DNA of 64,000 bases from Herbiconiux daphne. Lineage in GTDB: Bacteria; Actinomycetota; Actinomycetes; Actinomycetales; Microbacteriaceae. This document shows positions 24,799-32,748 of this stretch, piece after piece. Position numbers and translations under genes: made by a program. Position 1 is the first letter of the stretch, and the number at the start of each line of letters is the position of its first letter. The notes under the pieces are model-generated. The model was not told where the DNA came from and ran no database searches. It was given only the letters and a program-made list of their open reading frames with translations. Location of the stretch: the NCBI RefSeq assembly GCF_024979295.1, contig NZ_JANLCJ010000003.1:186001-250000 (forward strand). Reading direction: 5' to 3'.

Positions 24799-26017
24799 CC
24801 TCTCTCGGAGTGGTCTTCCTACTCTGCCACAGCATCGCGACGGCCATCACGAGCAGCGAGACGGTCAGCAGGTTGCGCACGGTGAGAACGGTGAGCATGA
24901 CGGGGTCGAGCCCGATCACCCAGTCGTAGGCGATGGGGTAGATCACCTGGGTCAGCGCGCCCATCACGAACGCGGTGAGCGCCGGCACGAAGAACCTCCG
25001 GCCCTGGGTGACGATGCCCAGGATGACGGGTGCCGACAGCCACACCATGAACTGCGGCGAGCCGACCTTGTTGAACACGATCAGCGCGGTGACGAGCGCG
25101 AGCGCGAGCGGCGGCAGCACGACGGTCGACGACGCGCCCGAACGCACCACCAGGAACGCGAGCACCAGGATGGCGGCGACCGCCACCACGAGCAACGGGG
25201 TCATCAGCTTCGCCGCGAGGGCGCTGCCCGGGCCGGTGACCTCGAACGTGATGATCTGCTGATCGAAGAACACCTGGGAGTGGTCGCCGGCGAAGGCCAG
25301 CCACATCCACAGCGTCGACGCCGGCGACTCGACCTGCATGCCCCGGCCGTTCTGCTCGCTGATGAAGCTGAAGACGTTCATGCCCGAACCGAACGCCATG
25401 GCACCCGCAGCGACACCCACGAGGGTGATGAGCGCGGCCACGGCCACCCGCAGCCGCTGGCGCATCGCGATGACGGCCGCCGCGATGAGTGCGGCCGGCC
25501 AGACCTTGACCCAGGTGGCGAGGGCGAGCAGCACCCCGGCGACCGCCGGGCGGGTGCTCAGCACGAGCAGTCCGGCGATCACGAGGTCGACGGTGAAGAT
25601 GTCGATGCGGCCGATCGACACCGGCCCGAGCAGCAGCAAGAAGGCCAGCCACCACCACGCCGCCACGATGCGACGGTCGTTTCCGGCGCCACGACGGCGC
25701 ACCACCAGATAGGCGAAGACCGCGGCATCCGCGATCGCGACCATCACGACCCAGCCGATGCCGTAGAGCCCCGGGCCCAGCACCATCGCGGCCAGCATGG
25801 GCAGGAAGGCGAGGATGGGGTAGACCCACGGCCCGTCGATGCCGAGCCGGAAGCCGTCGAGCGACTGCTGCACCCACGGCAGGTAGACGTTGGTGACGTC
25901 GCCGAACGGATCGTTGGCCTGCGTGAGGCCGAGATAGCCCAGCCACAGGTGGGTGGCGAGGAACGCGCCCCAGAGAACGACTGGATGAGCCGCGAGTCGT
26001 CGGAGGCGTATCAGCAC
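24737..26017 (-). CDS. Membrane glycosyltransferase, GT87-like
   Basis: This 426-aa protein has about 11 hydrophobic segments. The early extracytoplasmic loop QANDPFGDVTNVYLPWVQ carries the paired acidic residues expected of GT-C mannosyltransferases, and ATWVKVWPAALI is typical of GT87 (DUF2029) proteins. Such enzymes add polyprenyl-phosphate-linked mannose or arabinose to mycobacterial-type lipoglycans. The exact acceptor here is unknown. The GTG at 26017 has TAGGAT six bases upstream. It overlaps the downstream thiamine-binding gene. Confidence 0.8.
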   Translation of the reverse strand: MLIRLRRLAAHPVVLWGAFLATHLWLGYLGLTQANDPFGDVTNVYLPWVQQSLDGFRLGIDGPWVYPILAFLPMLAAMVLGPGLYGIGWVVMVAIADAAVFAYLVVRRRGAGNDRRIVAAWWWLAFLLLLGPVSIGRIDIFTVDLVIAGLLVLSTRPAVAGVLLALATWVKVWPAALIAAAVIAMRQRLRVAVAALITLVGVAAGAMAFGSGMNVFSFISEQNGRGMQVESPASTLWMWLAFAGDHSQVFFDQQIITFEVTGPGSALAAKLMTPLLVVAVAAILVLAFLVVRSGASSTVVLPPLALALVTALIVFNKVGSPQFMVWLSAPVILGIVTQGRRFFVPALTAFVMGALTQVIYPIAYDWVIGLDPVMLTVLTVRNLLTVSLLVMAVAMLWQSRKTTPREVEDDARGLFRGTFRGAVTRR

Positions 26018-26023
26018 GGATGC

Positions 26024-26029
26024 ATCCTA
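26024..26029 (-). promoter_or_regulatory. Leaderless-type -10 box for the GT87 gene
   Basis: TAGGAT on the minus strand is six bases upstream of the GTG at 26017. Confidence 0.5.
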
Positions 26030-26146
26030 ATCCGGGCTGGCTGAATGCCCGGTGACCATCGGCACAGGTGTCGTTCCGGCGGCTCCCAGCCACCGACCAC
26101 CTTCACTTGCTTGACTGGGGCGATCCCACGAACCGGAAGCCGCTGA

Positions 26147-26821
26147 GTGAACAACACCGTCAAGTACACCGTCGCCGTCATGGCGAGCGTCGTCGCCGTC
26201 GGCGCCGTCGCGGTGGTGGCGGTGCCGATCGTGAGTCAGGGTGTCTCGCTCGATCCCGGCGCCACGATGCAGCAGGTCATGCCGACGGTGTTCGACTCCC
26301 CCGACGGCACCCTCACGGGCTCGCAGACCACCACGTCGTGGCACCTCGACCCCGAGTCGACGGTGGGCTACCGCGTGGCGTCGACCGACGGCGACGTGGT
26401 GAGCGGCCACACGAACGACCTCTCGGGCGTCGTGATGATGTCGGGCTCCCGGCTCACCGACGCGGAGTTCATGGTCGACCTGTCGACGCTCGTGAGCGAC
26501 GACGGCACCCGCGACGCCGTGTTGCGCACGATCGTGTTCGCGACCGGCGGCAACACCATGGCGTCGTTCGTGCTGACCGAGCCGGTCGAGGTCGCCGAGG
26601 GACAGTCGGAGGGCGAGATCGTGGGTGACCTCACCATCCGCGGCGTCACCAACGAGGTGCGGGCCGAGGTGCAGCTCGACTTCGACGGCGACAGCGGCGC
26701 GATGACCGGCAGCATCCCCGTCGATCTGGCGGCCTACGGCATCCAGGTGCCCGACTTCGGCGTGATCGAGCTCGACGACACCGGGTACATCGACGTCGAC
26801 CTGGTCGCGTCGGCCGACTGA
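26147..26821 (+). CDS. YceI family lipocalin-like protein
   Basis: This 224-aa protein has an N-terminal hydrophobic segment (about 6-30) that is either a signal peptide or an anchor. The YceI beta-barrel follows from about residue 65 (SWHLDPESTVGYRV, then GDLTIRGVTNEV). YceI proteins bind isoprenoid-like ligands in the periplasm or outside the cell. The GTG start has GGAAG about seven bases upstream. It is divergent from the GT87 gene. The 3' end lies next to an 18-bp tandem repeat and the converging nnrD gene. Confidence 0.88.
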   Translation: MNNTVKYTVAVMASVVAVGAVAVVAVPIVSQGVSLDPGATMQQVMPTVFDSPDGTLTGSQTTTSWHLDPESTVGYRVASTDGDVVSGHTNDLSGVVMMSGSRLTDAEFMVDLSTLVSDDGTRDAVLRTIVFATGGNTMASFVLTEPVEVAEGQSEGEIVGDLTIRGVTNEVRAEVQLDFDGDSGAMTGSIPVDLAAYGIQVPDFGVIELDDTGYIDVDLVASAD

Positions 26822-26869
26822 CGGGGCCGGGGCTCGAGCTCAGGCTCAGACTCAGTCGGTTTGATCGGC

Positions 26870-26923
26870 TTGGTCGGCTCTGTCTGCTTCGTCGGCTCTG
26901 TCTGCTTGGTCGGCTCAGTCGGC
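26870..26923. repeat. 18-bp tandem repeat, three units
   Basis: Units at 26870, 26888 and 26906 follow the pattern TTSGTCGGCTCTGTCTGC, the third with two changes. The last unit covers the stop codon region of nnrD. A looser copy precedes the first unit. It lies in a convergent intergenic gap. Confidence 0.85.
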
Positions 26924-27808
26924 GGAGCCGCTCGCCAGGCGGGCGATGATGCGCGGCACGGCCGCGGCGATGTCGAGCGCGGCGATGGGGCCGCGGTTGG
27001 AGGCCCGGTCGGCGGCCCAGGCGTGCACGTAGGCGCCGGTGGCAGCGAGGGCCACCAGGCGCGCCGGGTCGCCGGCCTCGTCGGCGTGGGTGGCCACGAC
27101 GGCGCCGACCACGCCGCCCAGCACGTCGCCCGAGCCCGCGGTCGCCGCCCAGCTCGACGGCGCCTCGATGCGGGCCGCCGTGCGCACGCCGTCGCGGAGC
27201 GGGGAGCACACGTGCGTGACGCGCCCTTTCAGCAGCACGACGCATCCGGTGCTGTCGGCGGCGGTCTCGGCCCAGCGCTCGGGCTCGGCCGCGATCGCCC
27301 GGCGGTCGACCTCGAACCCGGCCGCGGTGAGCAGGGTCGCGAGCTCGCCGGCGTGCGGGGTGAGCACGGCGGGGCCGGTGACCCGGCCCACGAGGTCGAG
27401 GGCGCCGGCGTCGATCACGACCGGGGTGCCGTCGTCGAGGGCGTGGGCGAGCAGTTCGCCGGCCGACTCGGTGCGAGTCGCCGAATTCATGCCCGACCCG
27501 ATCAGCCAGGCCTGCACCCGGCCCGCGACGGTGACCACCTCGGGCCGGGCCTGCAGCACGAGGCGGCTCGGTCGCCGGGGCCCGAGGTAGCGCACCATGC
27601 CGAGGCCGGTGCGCACGGCCGCCTCGACGCCGAGCACGGCGGCGCCGGGGAACTCCGCCGAGCCGGTCACCACGCCGAGCACGCCGCGCGTGTATTTGTC
27701 GTCGTCGGCGCCGGGAACCTTCACGCACTCGGCGGCGGCGAGCTCGCTCCAGTCGCGCCAGGCGGTCGGCTCGGGGCCGGAGACGGGATCGGAGGGCGCT
27801 TGGGTCAT
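26915..27808 (-). CDS. nnrD: ADP-dependent NAD(P)H-hydrate dehydratase
   Basis: This 297-aa ribokinase-fold enzyme repairs hydrated NAD(P)H using ADP. KYTRGVLGVVTGS is the opening strand, GAVLTPHAGELA the middle motif, and AGSGDVLGGVVGA carries the catalytic Asp and anion hole. Many bacteria fuse this domain to the NnrE epimerase; here only the dehydratase is present. The frame is open to 27844, but ATG at 27808 gives the usual length and has TATCGT six bases upstream. The stop lies inside the tandem repeat at 26870-26923. Confidence 0.92.
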   Translation of the reverse strand: MTQAPSDPVSGPEPTAWRDWSELAAAECVKVPGADDDKYTRGVLGVVTGSAEFPGAAVLGVEAAVRTGLGMVRYLGPRRPSRLVLQARPEVVTVAGRVQAWLIGSGMNSATRTESAGELLAHALDDGTPVVIDAGALDLVGRVTGPAVLTPHAGELATLLTAAGFEVDRRAIAAEPERWAETAADSTGCVVLLKGRVTHVCSPLRDGVRTAARIEAPSSWAATAGSGDVLGGVVGAVVATHADEAGDPARLVALAATGAYVHAWAADRASNRGPIAALDIAAAVPRIIARLASGSAD

Positions 27809-27814
27809 CCCACC

Positions 27815-27820
27815 ACGATA
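27815..27820 (-). promoter_or_regulatory. Leaderless-type -10 box for nnrD
   Basis: TATCGT on the minus strand is six bases upstream of the ATG at 27808. Confidence 0.45.
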
Positions 27821-27901
27821 GGGCGACCGGAGCCGCTCCGGCACAGGCGATAATCGAACCGGTGGTCATCGTCTGCCACCGTCTCCTGCGAAAGGTCGTC
27901 A

Positions 27902-28981
27902 GTGCCCGAATCCGCGCTCTTCAGCCCCCTGTCCATCCGCGAGGTCACCACTCGCAACCGCATCTGGGTGGCGCCGATGTGCCAGTACTCGGCCGACGAC
28001 GAAGACGGCATGCCGGGCGACTGGCACCTGATCCACCTGGGGTCGTTCGCCACCGGCGGCGCGGGGCTCATCTTCACCGAGGCCACCGCCGTGAGCCCCG
28101 AGGGCCGTATCTCGCCCCAGGATCTCGGCATCTGGAACGACGAGCAGCGCGACGCGTTCGCCCGCATCACCGCGTTCATCCGGTCGCAGGGCTCGGTGTC
28201 GGGCATCCAGCTCGCCCACGCCGGGCGCAAGGGCTCGACCTTCAAGCCGTGGAGCCCCGAGCGCGGCACCGTGCCAGCCGAGCAGGGCGGGTGGGAGCCC
28301 GTGGGCCCGTCGGCGATCGCGTTCGGCGACTACGCCGTGCCGCACGAGCTGTCGGCCGGCGAGATCGACGGGGTCGTCGACGACTTCGTGTCCGCCGCGC
28401 GGCGCTCGATCGAGGCCGGCTTCGAGGTGCTCGAAATCCACGCCGCCCACGGCTACCTGCTGCACCAGTTCCTCTCGCCGCTGTCGAACCTGCGCACCGA
28501 CGAGCACGGCGGGTCGCTCGAGAACCGGGCGCGGCTGCTGATCGACGTCGTGCGCGCCGTTCGGGCAGAGATCGGCGAGGCCGTTCCGCTGTTCGTGCGC
28601 TTCTCGGCCACCGACTGGGTCGACGACGGATGGAACGAGCAGCAGACCGCCACCGTAGCCGGCTGGGCACGGGATGCCGGAGCCGACGTGTTCGACATCT
28701 CGAGCGGTGGCAACGTGGTGGGCGCGCGCATCCCGGTCGGCCCGCTCTACCAGGTGCCCCTGGCCTCCTACGTGCGCGAGCACGCGCCCGCCCCCGTGTC
28801 GGCCGTCGGCCTCATCACCACCCCGCAAGAGGCGGAAGACGTCGTCTCCTCCGGTCGTGCCGACGCCGTGATGCTCGCCCGAGAGTTGCTGCGCGACCCC
28901 CACTTCCCCCTCCGTGCCGCCCGCGAGCTCGGGGTCGACCTCACCTACTGGCCGCCGCAGTACGTGCGGGCGAAGTTGTGA
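27902..28981 (+). CDS. Old yellow enzyme family NADH:flavin oxidoreductase
   Basis: This 359-aa FMN enzyme belongs to the YqjM/thermophilic-like OYE class, shown by C27 in APMCQYSA, the His pair in HAAHGYLLHQF and the short, loop-poor barrel. These enzymes reduce activated alkenes with NADPH, and their physiological role often relates to electrophile or oxidative stress. The GTG start has AAAGG seven bases upstream. Repeat element A2 begins two bases after its stop, at the edge of island I. Confidence 0.92.
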   Translation: MPESALFSPLSIREVTTRNRIWVAPMCQYSADDEDGMPGDWHLIHLGSFATGGAGLIFTEATAVSPEGRISPQDLGIWNDEQRDAFARITAFIRSQGSVSGIQLAHAGRKGSTFKPWSPERGTVPAEQGGWEPVGPSAIAFGDYAVPHELSAGEIDGVVDDFVSAARRSIEAGFEVLEIHAAHGYLLHQFLSPLSNLRTDEHGGSLENRARLLIDVVRAVRAEIGEAVPLFVRFSATDWVDDGWNEQQTATVAGWARDAGADVFDISSGGNVVGARIPVGPLYQVPLASYVREHAPAPVSAVGLITTPQEAEDVVSSGRADAVMLARELLRDPHFPLRAARELGVDLTYWPPQYVRAKL

Positions 28982-28983
28982 CC

Positions 28984-29103
28984 CTGCCGTCGCGGCCGTG
29001 CTTCGCGCGGCTGCGACGGGGCGCGCCGCCGCCCCTGCGGCGCGCCGCGACACCTGAGCGCGCGGTCGCTGGCGCGGCCACGCGCTCAGCCTGGGTCGTC
29101 GAC
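28984..29103 (-). repeat. Repeat element A, copy A2 (left edge of island I)
   Basis: This element of about 120 bp is the reverse complement of the copies at 30008 and 38941 and nearly identical along its whole length by eye. From the gene side it would form three hairpins: a GC-rich one around a CTTCG loop, a central one (GGCGCGCCGC / GCGGCGCGCC) and a third (TGAGCGCG / CGCGCTCA enclosing GGTCGC / GCGGCC). It begins two bases after the stop of the old yellow enzyme gene. Confidence 0.85.
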
Positions 29104-29296
29104 AGCGGCCCGTTGCGTGCGCTGCCGTGCCGCCCCTGCCCCAACCCCTGAGCGCCCCTCCCTCGACAAGTCACTTCTCGTTGCAATCACCCCCTTCAGC
29201 CACCCAAGAGTGACTCCTCGGCGCAGGCAGAGGCAGCGAACAGCAGCGGCCCCCGCCCGCGCTCGCCCCACTCGCGCTCACCCCACCCCTCTCGCA

Positions 29297-29318
29297 CCCC
29301 ACCCCGCCCACCCGGCCC
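29297..29318 (-). other. Potential G-quadruplex on the minus strand
   Basis: Runs of CCCC, CCCC, CCC, CCC and CCC separated by one or two bases on the plus strand give five G-tracts on the minus strand. It lies ten bases before the palindromic unit at 29328. Confidence 0.5.
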
Positions 29319-29442
29319 GGCCACCCGCGAGAAGTCACAATCCGGTGCGCATGCACCCTTCAAGCACCGAAAAGTGACTTCTCGGCGGTGGTGGGAGTAG
29401 CGAGCACGCGGATGCCGCCCCTCACCAGCCACCCCGCGCACA

Positions 29443-29460
29443 CCCCACCCACCCGCGCCC
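29443..29460 (-). other. Second potential G-quadruplex on the minus strand
   Basis: CCCC-A-CCC-A-CCC-GCG-CCC on the plus strand gives four G-tracts on the minus strand with loops of one to three bases, in the spacer between the units at 29328 and 29534. Confidence 0.45.
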
Positions 29461-29975
29461 GGCCTCACTCGCGCCCGGCCTCACCCGCGCTCTCCCCACC
29501 CGCTCGCGCCCAACTCGCTCCTGCGCCATCCCGCGAGAAGTCACAATCCGGTGCGCGTGCACCCCTCAAGCACCGAAAAGTGACTTCTCGGCGGAGGTGG
29601 GGTAGCAAGCACGCGGATGCCGCCCGCTCATCTGCCACGTCACCCAACGGCGCACACACCACCCATTCGCGGCGAGCCCCGCCACCTGCTCGCGCCCGAC
29701 CCCGCCCACTCTCGACTCAGCCTCCCTGCGCAGTTCCGCGAGAAGTCACAGCCCGGTGCAAATGGCGCGCGGCAGCGACGAAACACGACCTCGTGGCGGA
29801 GTACAGGGAGACGGTGGGATGGCATCGCCCGGCGAGAAGTCACTTTTCGGTGCAAATGGCGCCCGCCAGTGACAGGAAGTGACTTCTCGGCGCAGGCGGG
29901 GCCCGCGAGATTTCACAATCCGTGCCGAATGCGACCTCGGGCACCGAGAAGTGACTTCTCGGGAGAATGTGGGGG

Positions 29976-29995
29976 CAGCGGCGGCGAAGCCGCTG
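29976..29995. repeat. Small hairpin inside island I, next to element A3
   Basis: CAGCGGC (29976-29982) pairs with GCCGCTG (29989-29995), and the self-complementary GGGCGCGCCC follows directly. It separates the last palindromic unit from element A3. Confidence 0.6.
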
Positions 29996-30007
29996 GGCGC
30001 GCCCACA

Positions 30008-30124
30008 CGACCCAGGGTGAGCGCGTGGCCGCGCAGCGACCGCGCGCTCACATGTCCCGGAGCGCCGCAGAGGCGGCGGCGCGCCCCGCCGCAGCCGCGC
30101 GAAGCACGGCCGCGGCGGCAGCTA
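30008..30124 (+). repeat. Repeat element A, copy A3 (right edge of island I)
   Basis: This copy is in the orientation opposite to A2. It starts CGACCCAGGGTGAGCGCG, contains the inner pair GGCCGC / GCGACC, the CATGT core, and ends CGGCCGCGGCGGCAGCTA. It ends 11 bases before the stop codon of the converging CorC gene, so seen from that gene it has the same orientation as A2 seen from its gene. Confidence 0.85.
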
Positions 30125-30135
30125 ACACACCGCAG

Positions 30136-31170
30136 CTACCGCCGAGTCGCGTCCTGTACCTCGCCCACGAGCTCCTCGATGATGTCCTCGAGGAAGAGCA
30201 CGCCCGTGGTGAGGCCCGATTCGGTGAAGGCCCGCGCCAGGTGAGCGCCCGAGCGGCGCATCGACGCGAGGGCGTCTTCGAGGTCGGTCTTCTCGAAGAT
30301 CGACGGCAGCAGGCGGATGCGCTTGGGCGGGATGGGGTCGTCGAACTCGTCGTCGTCGAGGTCGATCACGTCTTTGAGGTGCACGTACCCGGCCGGAAGG
30401 CCCTCGTCGTCGACGATGACGTAGCGCGAGAAGCCGTACTTCGCCACCGCGCGCTCCACGTCGGCCGGCGTCGCCGTCTCGGGCAGGCTGATCAGCGACT
30501 CGAGCGGCACCGCGACCTCGGCCACCGTCTTCGAGGTGAACTCGAACGCCGCCGACAGGGTGCCGGTGCGATCGGAGAGCACGCCCTCCTTCTTCGACTG
30601 CGCCACGATCGTCGACACCTCGTCGAGCGTGAAGGCACTCGCCGCCTCGCTCTTCGGCTCCACCCGGAACAGCCGCAGCACACCGTTGGCCGTCGAGTTC
30701 AGCGCCACGATCACCGGCTTGAACAGCCGCGAGATGCCCACGAGCGGCGGCGCGAGCATGAGCACGGCGCGGTCGGGCATCGAGAACGACAGGTTCTTCG
30801 GCACCATCTCGCCGAGCACCACGTGCAGGAACGACACCAGCACGAGCGTGATGATGAACGCGATGGTGCCGATCGCCTCCTCGGGCAGCCCGGTCAGGTG
30901 CAGCGGCACCTCCAGCAGGTGGTGGATCGCCGGCTCCGAGACGTTCAGGATGAGCAGCGAGCACACCGTGATGCCGAGCTGGCTGGTCGCCAGCATGAGC
31001 GTGGCGTGCTCCATCGCCCAGAGCGCCGTCTTCGCGCTCGACTTGCCCTGCTCGGCGAGCGGCTCGATCTGCGACCGTCGCGCCGAGATGACGGCGAACT
31101 CGGCCGCCACGAAGAAGGCGTTGCCCGCGAGCAGTACCACGAGCCAGAAGATCCCCAGCCAATCAGCCAC
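30136..31170 (-). CDS. CNNM/CorC (HlyC) family protein, short form
   Basis: This 344-aa membrane protein has an N-terminal DUF21/CNNM domain of three to four hydrophobic segments (about 1-150; GEMVPKNLSFS is the conserved loop) and two CBS domains (about 200-335; SRYVIVDDEGLPAGYVHLKD, LFLEDIIEELVGEVQD). The C-terminal CorC_HlyC domain is missing. Family members are linked to Mg/Co efflux and to repair of membrane damage. GTG at 31170 overlaps the stop of the longer paralogue by eight bases; the frame opening at 31218 lies within that gene. Confidence 0.88.
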   Translation of the reverse strand: MADWLGIFWLVVLLAGNAFFVAAEFAVISARRSQIEPLAEQGKSSAKTALWAMEHATLMLATSQLGITVCSLLILNVSEPAIHHLLEVPLHLTGLPEEAIGTIAFIITLVLVSFLHVVLGEMVPKNLSFSMPDRAVLMLAPPLVGISRLFKPVIVALNSTANGVLRLFRVEPKSEAASAFTLDEVSTIVAQSKKEGVLSDRTGTLSAAFEFTSKTVAEVAVPLESLISLPETATPADVERAVAKYGFSRYVIVDDEGLPAGYVHLKDVIDLDDDEFDDPIPPKRIRLLPSIFEKTDLEDALASMRRSGAHLARAFTESGLTTGVLFLEDIIEELVGEVQDATRR

Positions 31171-32563
31171 GGGTGGCCCCCTTGCTCTCGCCGGTCGCGA
31201 GTCTGCCGGGCGCGGCATCCTCTCGTTCTTCTTCGGCGGTCTCGGGCGACGGGATGAACCGCAGCCGATCGATGCGCCGGCCGTCGAGTCGCTCGACCCG
31301 CAACGCCCCCTCGGGCAGCGTCACGGTGTCGCCGACCTCGGGCAGCCGCCCCAGCTCACTCATCACGAAACCGGCGACGGTCTCATAGGGTCCGTCTTCA
31401 GGCACCCGGATGCCCGCCTGGTCGGCCAGCTCGTCGGGGCGCAGGATGCCGGGGAAGGTGGTGGCACCGCTCGACACCACGACTCCGGCCCGGCTGCGGT
31501 CGTGCTCGTCGGCGAGGTCGCCGACGAGTTCTTCGACCAGGTCTTCGAGGGTCACGACCCCCGCCGTTCCGCCGTATTCGTCGACCACCACGGCCATCTG
31601 GTATCCACGGCCGCGCAGCTCGCCGAGCAGCACGTCGAGCCGCATCGTCTCGGGCACCCGCGTGACCTCGGTCATGATGGCGACCACGGGCACCTCGCCG
31701 CGGCGCTCGTGCGGAATGGCCATCGCCTGCTTGACGTGCACGATGCCCACGACGTCGTCGATGCCCTCGTCGATGACCGGAAAGCGGGAGTGCCCGGTGG
31801 TGCGCGCGAGCTGCAACACGGATGCCGCGGAGTCGCTGCGCTTCACGCTCGAGATGCGGGGCCGGGGCGTCATGGCGTCGGCGGCCGTATGCGACGAGAA
31901 CAGCAGCGTGCGGTTCAGCAGCGTCGCGGTGTCTTCTTCGAGGCTGCCTTGGAGCGCCGACCGGCGCACGAGCGACGAGAGCTCCTCGGCCGTGCGCGCG
32001 CCCGACAACTCCTCTTTCGGCTCGATGCCGACGAGCCGCAGCAGTCCGTTGGCGCTGTTGTTGAGCAGCGAGACCGCGGGGCGGAACACCATCGTGAACG
32101 CCAACTGGAACGGCACCACGATGCGCGCCGTCTTGAGCGGTAGCGCGAGCGCGAAGTTCTTCGGCACGAGCTCGCCGATGATCATCGACAACAGGGTGGC
32201 GATCAGGATGCCGATGACCGCACTGATCGCCGGCACGACGCCCTCGGGAATGCCGAGGCCCATCAGCGGGTCGCGCAGAAGGCTCGAGATCGCGGGCTCC
32301 ATGGTGTAACCCGTGAGCAGCGTGGTGAGGGTGATTCCCAGCTGCGCGCTGGAGAGGTGGGTCGAGGTGTGCTTCAGCGCGGCGATCGCGGGCTGGAGGC
32401 CCTTCTCGCCGCGCTCGCTGCGCGCCTCGAGGTCGCTGCGGTCGAGATTGACCAGCGAGAACTCGGATGCGACGAAGAAGCCGGTTCCGACGGTGAGCAG
32501 GAGTCCGACTCCCAGCATGACGAACTCAAAGACCACGGGAACCCCCGCGGCGGTGTCGATCAT
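31163..32563 (-). CDS. CNNM/CorC (HlyC) family protein, full-length
   Basis: This 466-aa paralogue of the downstream gene has a CNNM membrane domain (about 10-200; GELVPKNFALAL), a CBS pair (about 220-340; GHSRFPVIDEG, AVVVDEYGGTAGVVTLED) and a C-terminal CorC_HlyC domain (about 355-440; YETVAGFVMSELGRLP, GDTVTLPEG). The two genes form a tight operon, and the products may form a heteromeric complex. Proposed roles for the family are divalent cation extrusion and membrane integrity. A -10 box lies about 60 bases upstream. Confidence 0.92.
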   Translation of the reverse strand: MIDTAAGVPVVFEFVMLGVGLLLTVGTGFFVASEFSLVNLDRSDLEARSERGEKGLQPAIAALKHTSTHLSSAQLGITLTTLLTGYTMEPAISSLLRDPLMGLGIPEGVVPAISAVIGILIATLLSMIIGELVPKNFALALPLKTARIVVPFQLAFTMVFRPAVSLLNNSANGLLRLVGIEPKEELSGARTAEELSSLVRRSALQGSLEEDTATLLNRTLLFSSHTAADAMTPRPRISSVKRSDSAASVLQLARTTGHSRFPVIDEGIDDVVGIVHVKQAMAIPHERRGEVPVVAIMTEVTRVPETMRLDVLLGELRGRGYQMAVVVDEYGGTAGVVTLEDLVEELVGDLADEHDRSRAGVVVSSGATTFPGILRPDELADQAGIRVPEDGPYETVAGFVMSELGRLPEVGDTVTLPEGALRVERLDGRRIDRLRFIPSPETAEEEREDAAPGRLATGESKGATRG

Positions 32564-32622
32564 GCGTGATCATGGTCGGTGACGGATGATGGGCAGAGGG
32601 AGGGTCGTCCATTGTCCGGCCC

Positions 32623-32628
32623 ACTATA
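32623..32628 (-). promoter_or_regulatory. -10 box of the corC pair
   Basis: TATAGT on the minus strand lies within a short inverted repeat (CCCAC-TATACC-GTGGG on the plus strand). The -35 is poor. Transcription would start near 32616 and give a leader of about 53 nt. Confidence 0.45.
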
Positions 32629-32748
32629 CCGTGGGCTGCTGACCGTCAGCCAGGGGTGGATAGCCGAACGCGGCCGCGCCGCAAACCCGACGGCCCCGAG
32701 CCGGCGACCGGCCGGACACCGCCCCGGCCCGCCACCGCCCCGCTCGGC

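Larger units (their letters stand above)
29164..29961. repeat. Array of 56-57 bp palindromic units, family I
   Basis: Six units lie at 29164-29220, 29328-29384, 29534-29590, 29739-29793, 29833-29889 and 29906-29961. The consensus left arm is CGAGAAGTCAC and the right arm GTGACTTCTCG, 11 bp and perfect in the second, third and fifth units. A second inner stem CGGTGC / GCACCG is present in the units at 29328 and 29534. The first, fourth and sixth units are degenerate. Start-to-start distances are irregular (164, 206, 205, 94 and 73 bp). Spacers are C-rich on this strand. I find no coding frame with normal composition here. Confidence 0.85.
28982..30135. other. Island I: gene-free convergent gap of 1.15 kb
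   Basis: This gap between the old yellow enzyme gene and the short CorC gene holds element A2, six palindromic units, a small hairpin and element A3, in that order. Open frames cross it, but their translations are Pro/Arg/His-rich and depend on the lack of A/T. I see no ribosome site or family resemblance in any of them. I treat it as non-coding. Confidence 0.8.

Noticed and set aside
29388-29882. Open frame of 164 codons in island I
   Set aside because: The composition is Pro/Arg/His/Ser, the frame runs through palindromic units, and there is no ribosome site or recognisable domain.
29164-29961. CRISPR array
   Set aside because: The repeats are regular in length, but the spacing is irregular (73-206 bp), each unit is itself a palindrome with a variable loop, and no cas gene is near.
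28984-30124. Insertion sequence or composite transposon with A elements as terminal repeats
   Set aside because: There is no transposase gene or remnant between the A copies, and I see no flanking target duplication. A non-autonomous element remains possible and is reported as such.
29617-31257. Long open frame of 546 codons crossing island I and the CorC gene
   Set aside because: It is antisense to the CorC gene and crosses the repeats; its translation is Arg/His-rich low-complexity. It is open only because the DNA is very GC-rich.
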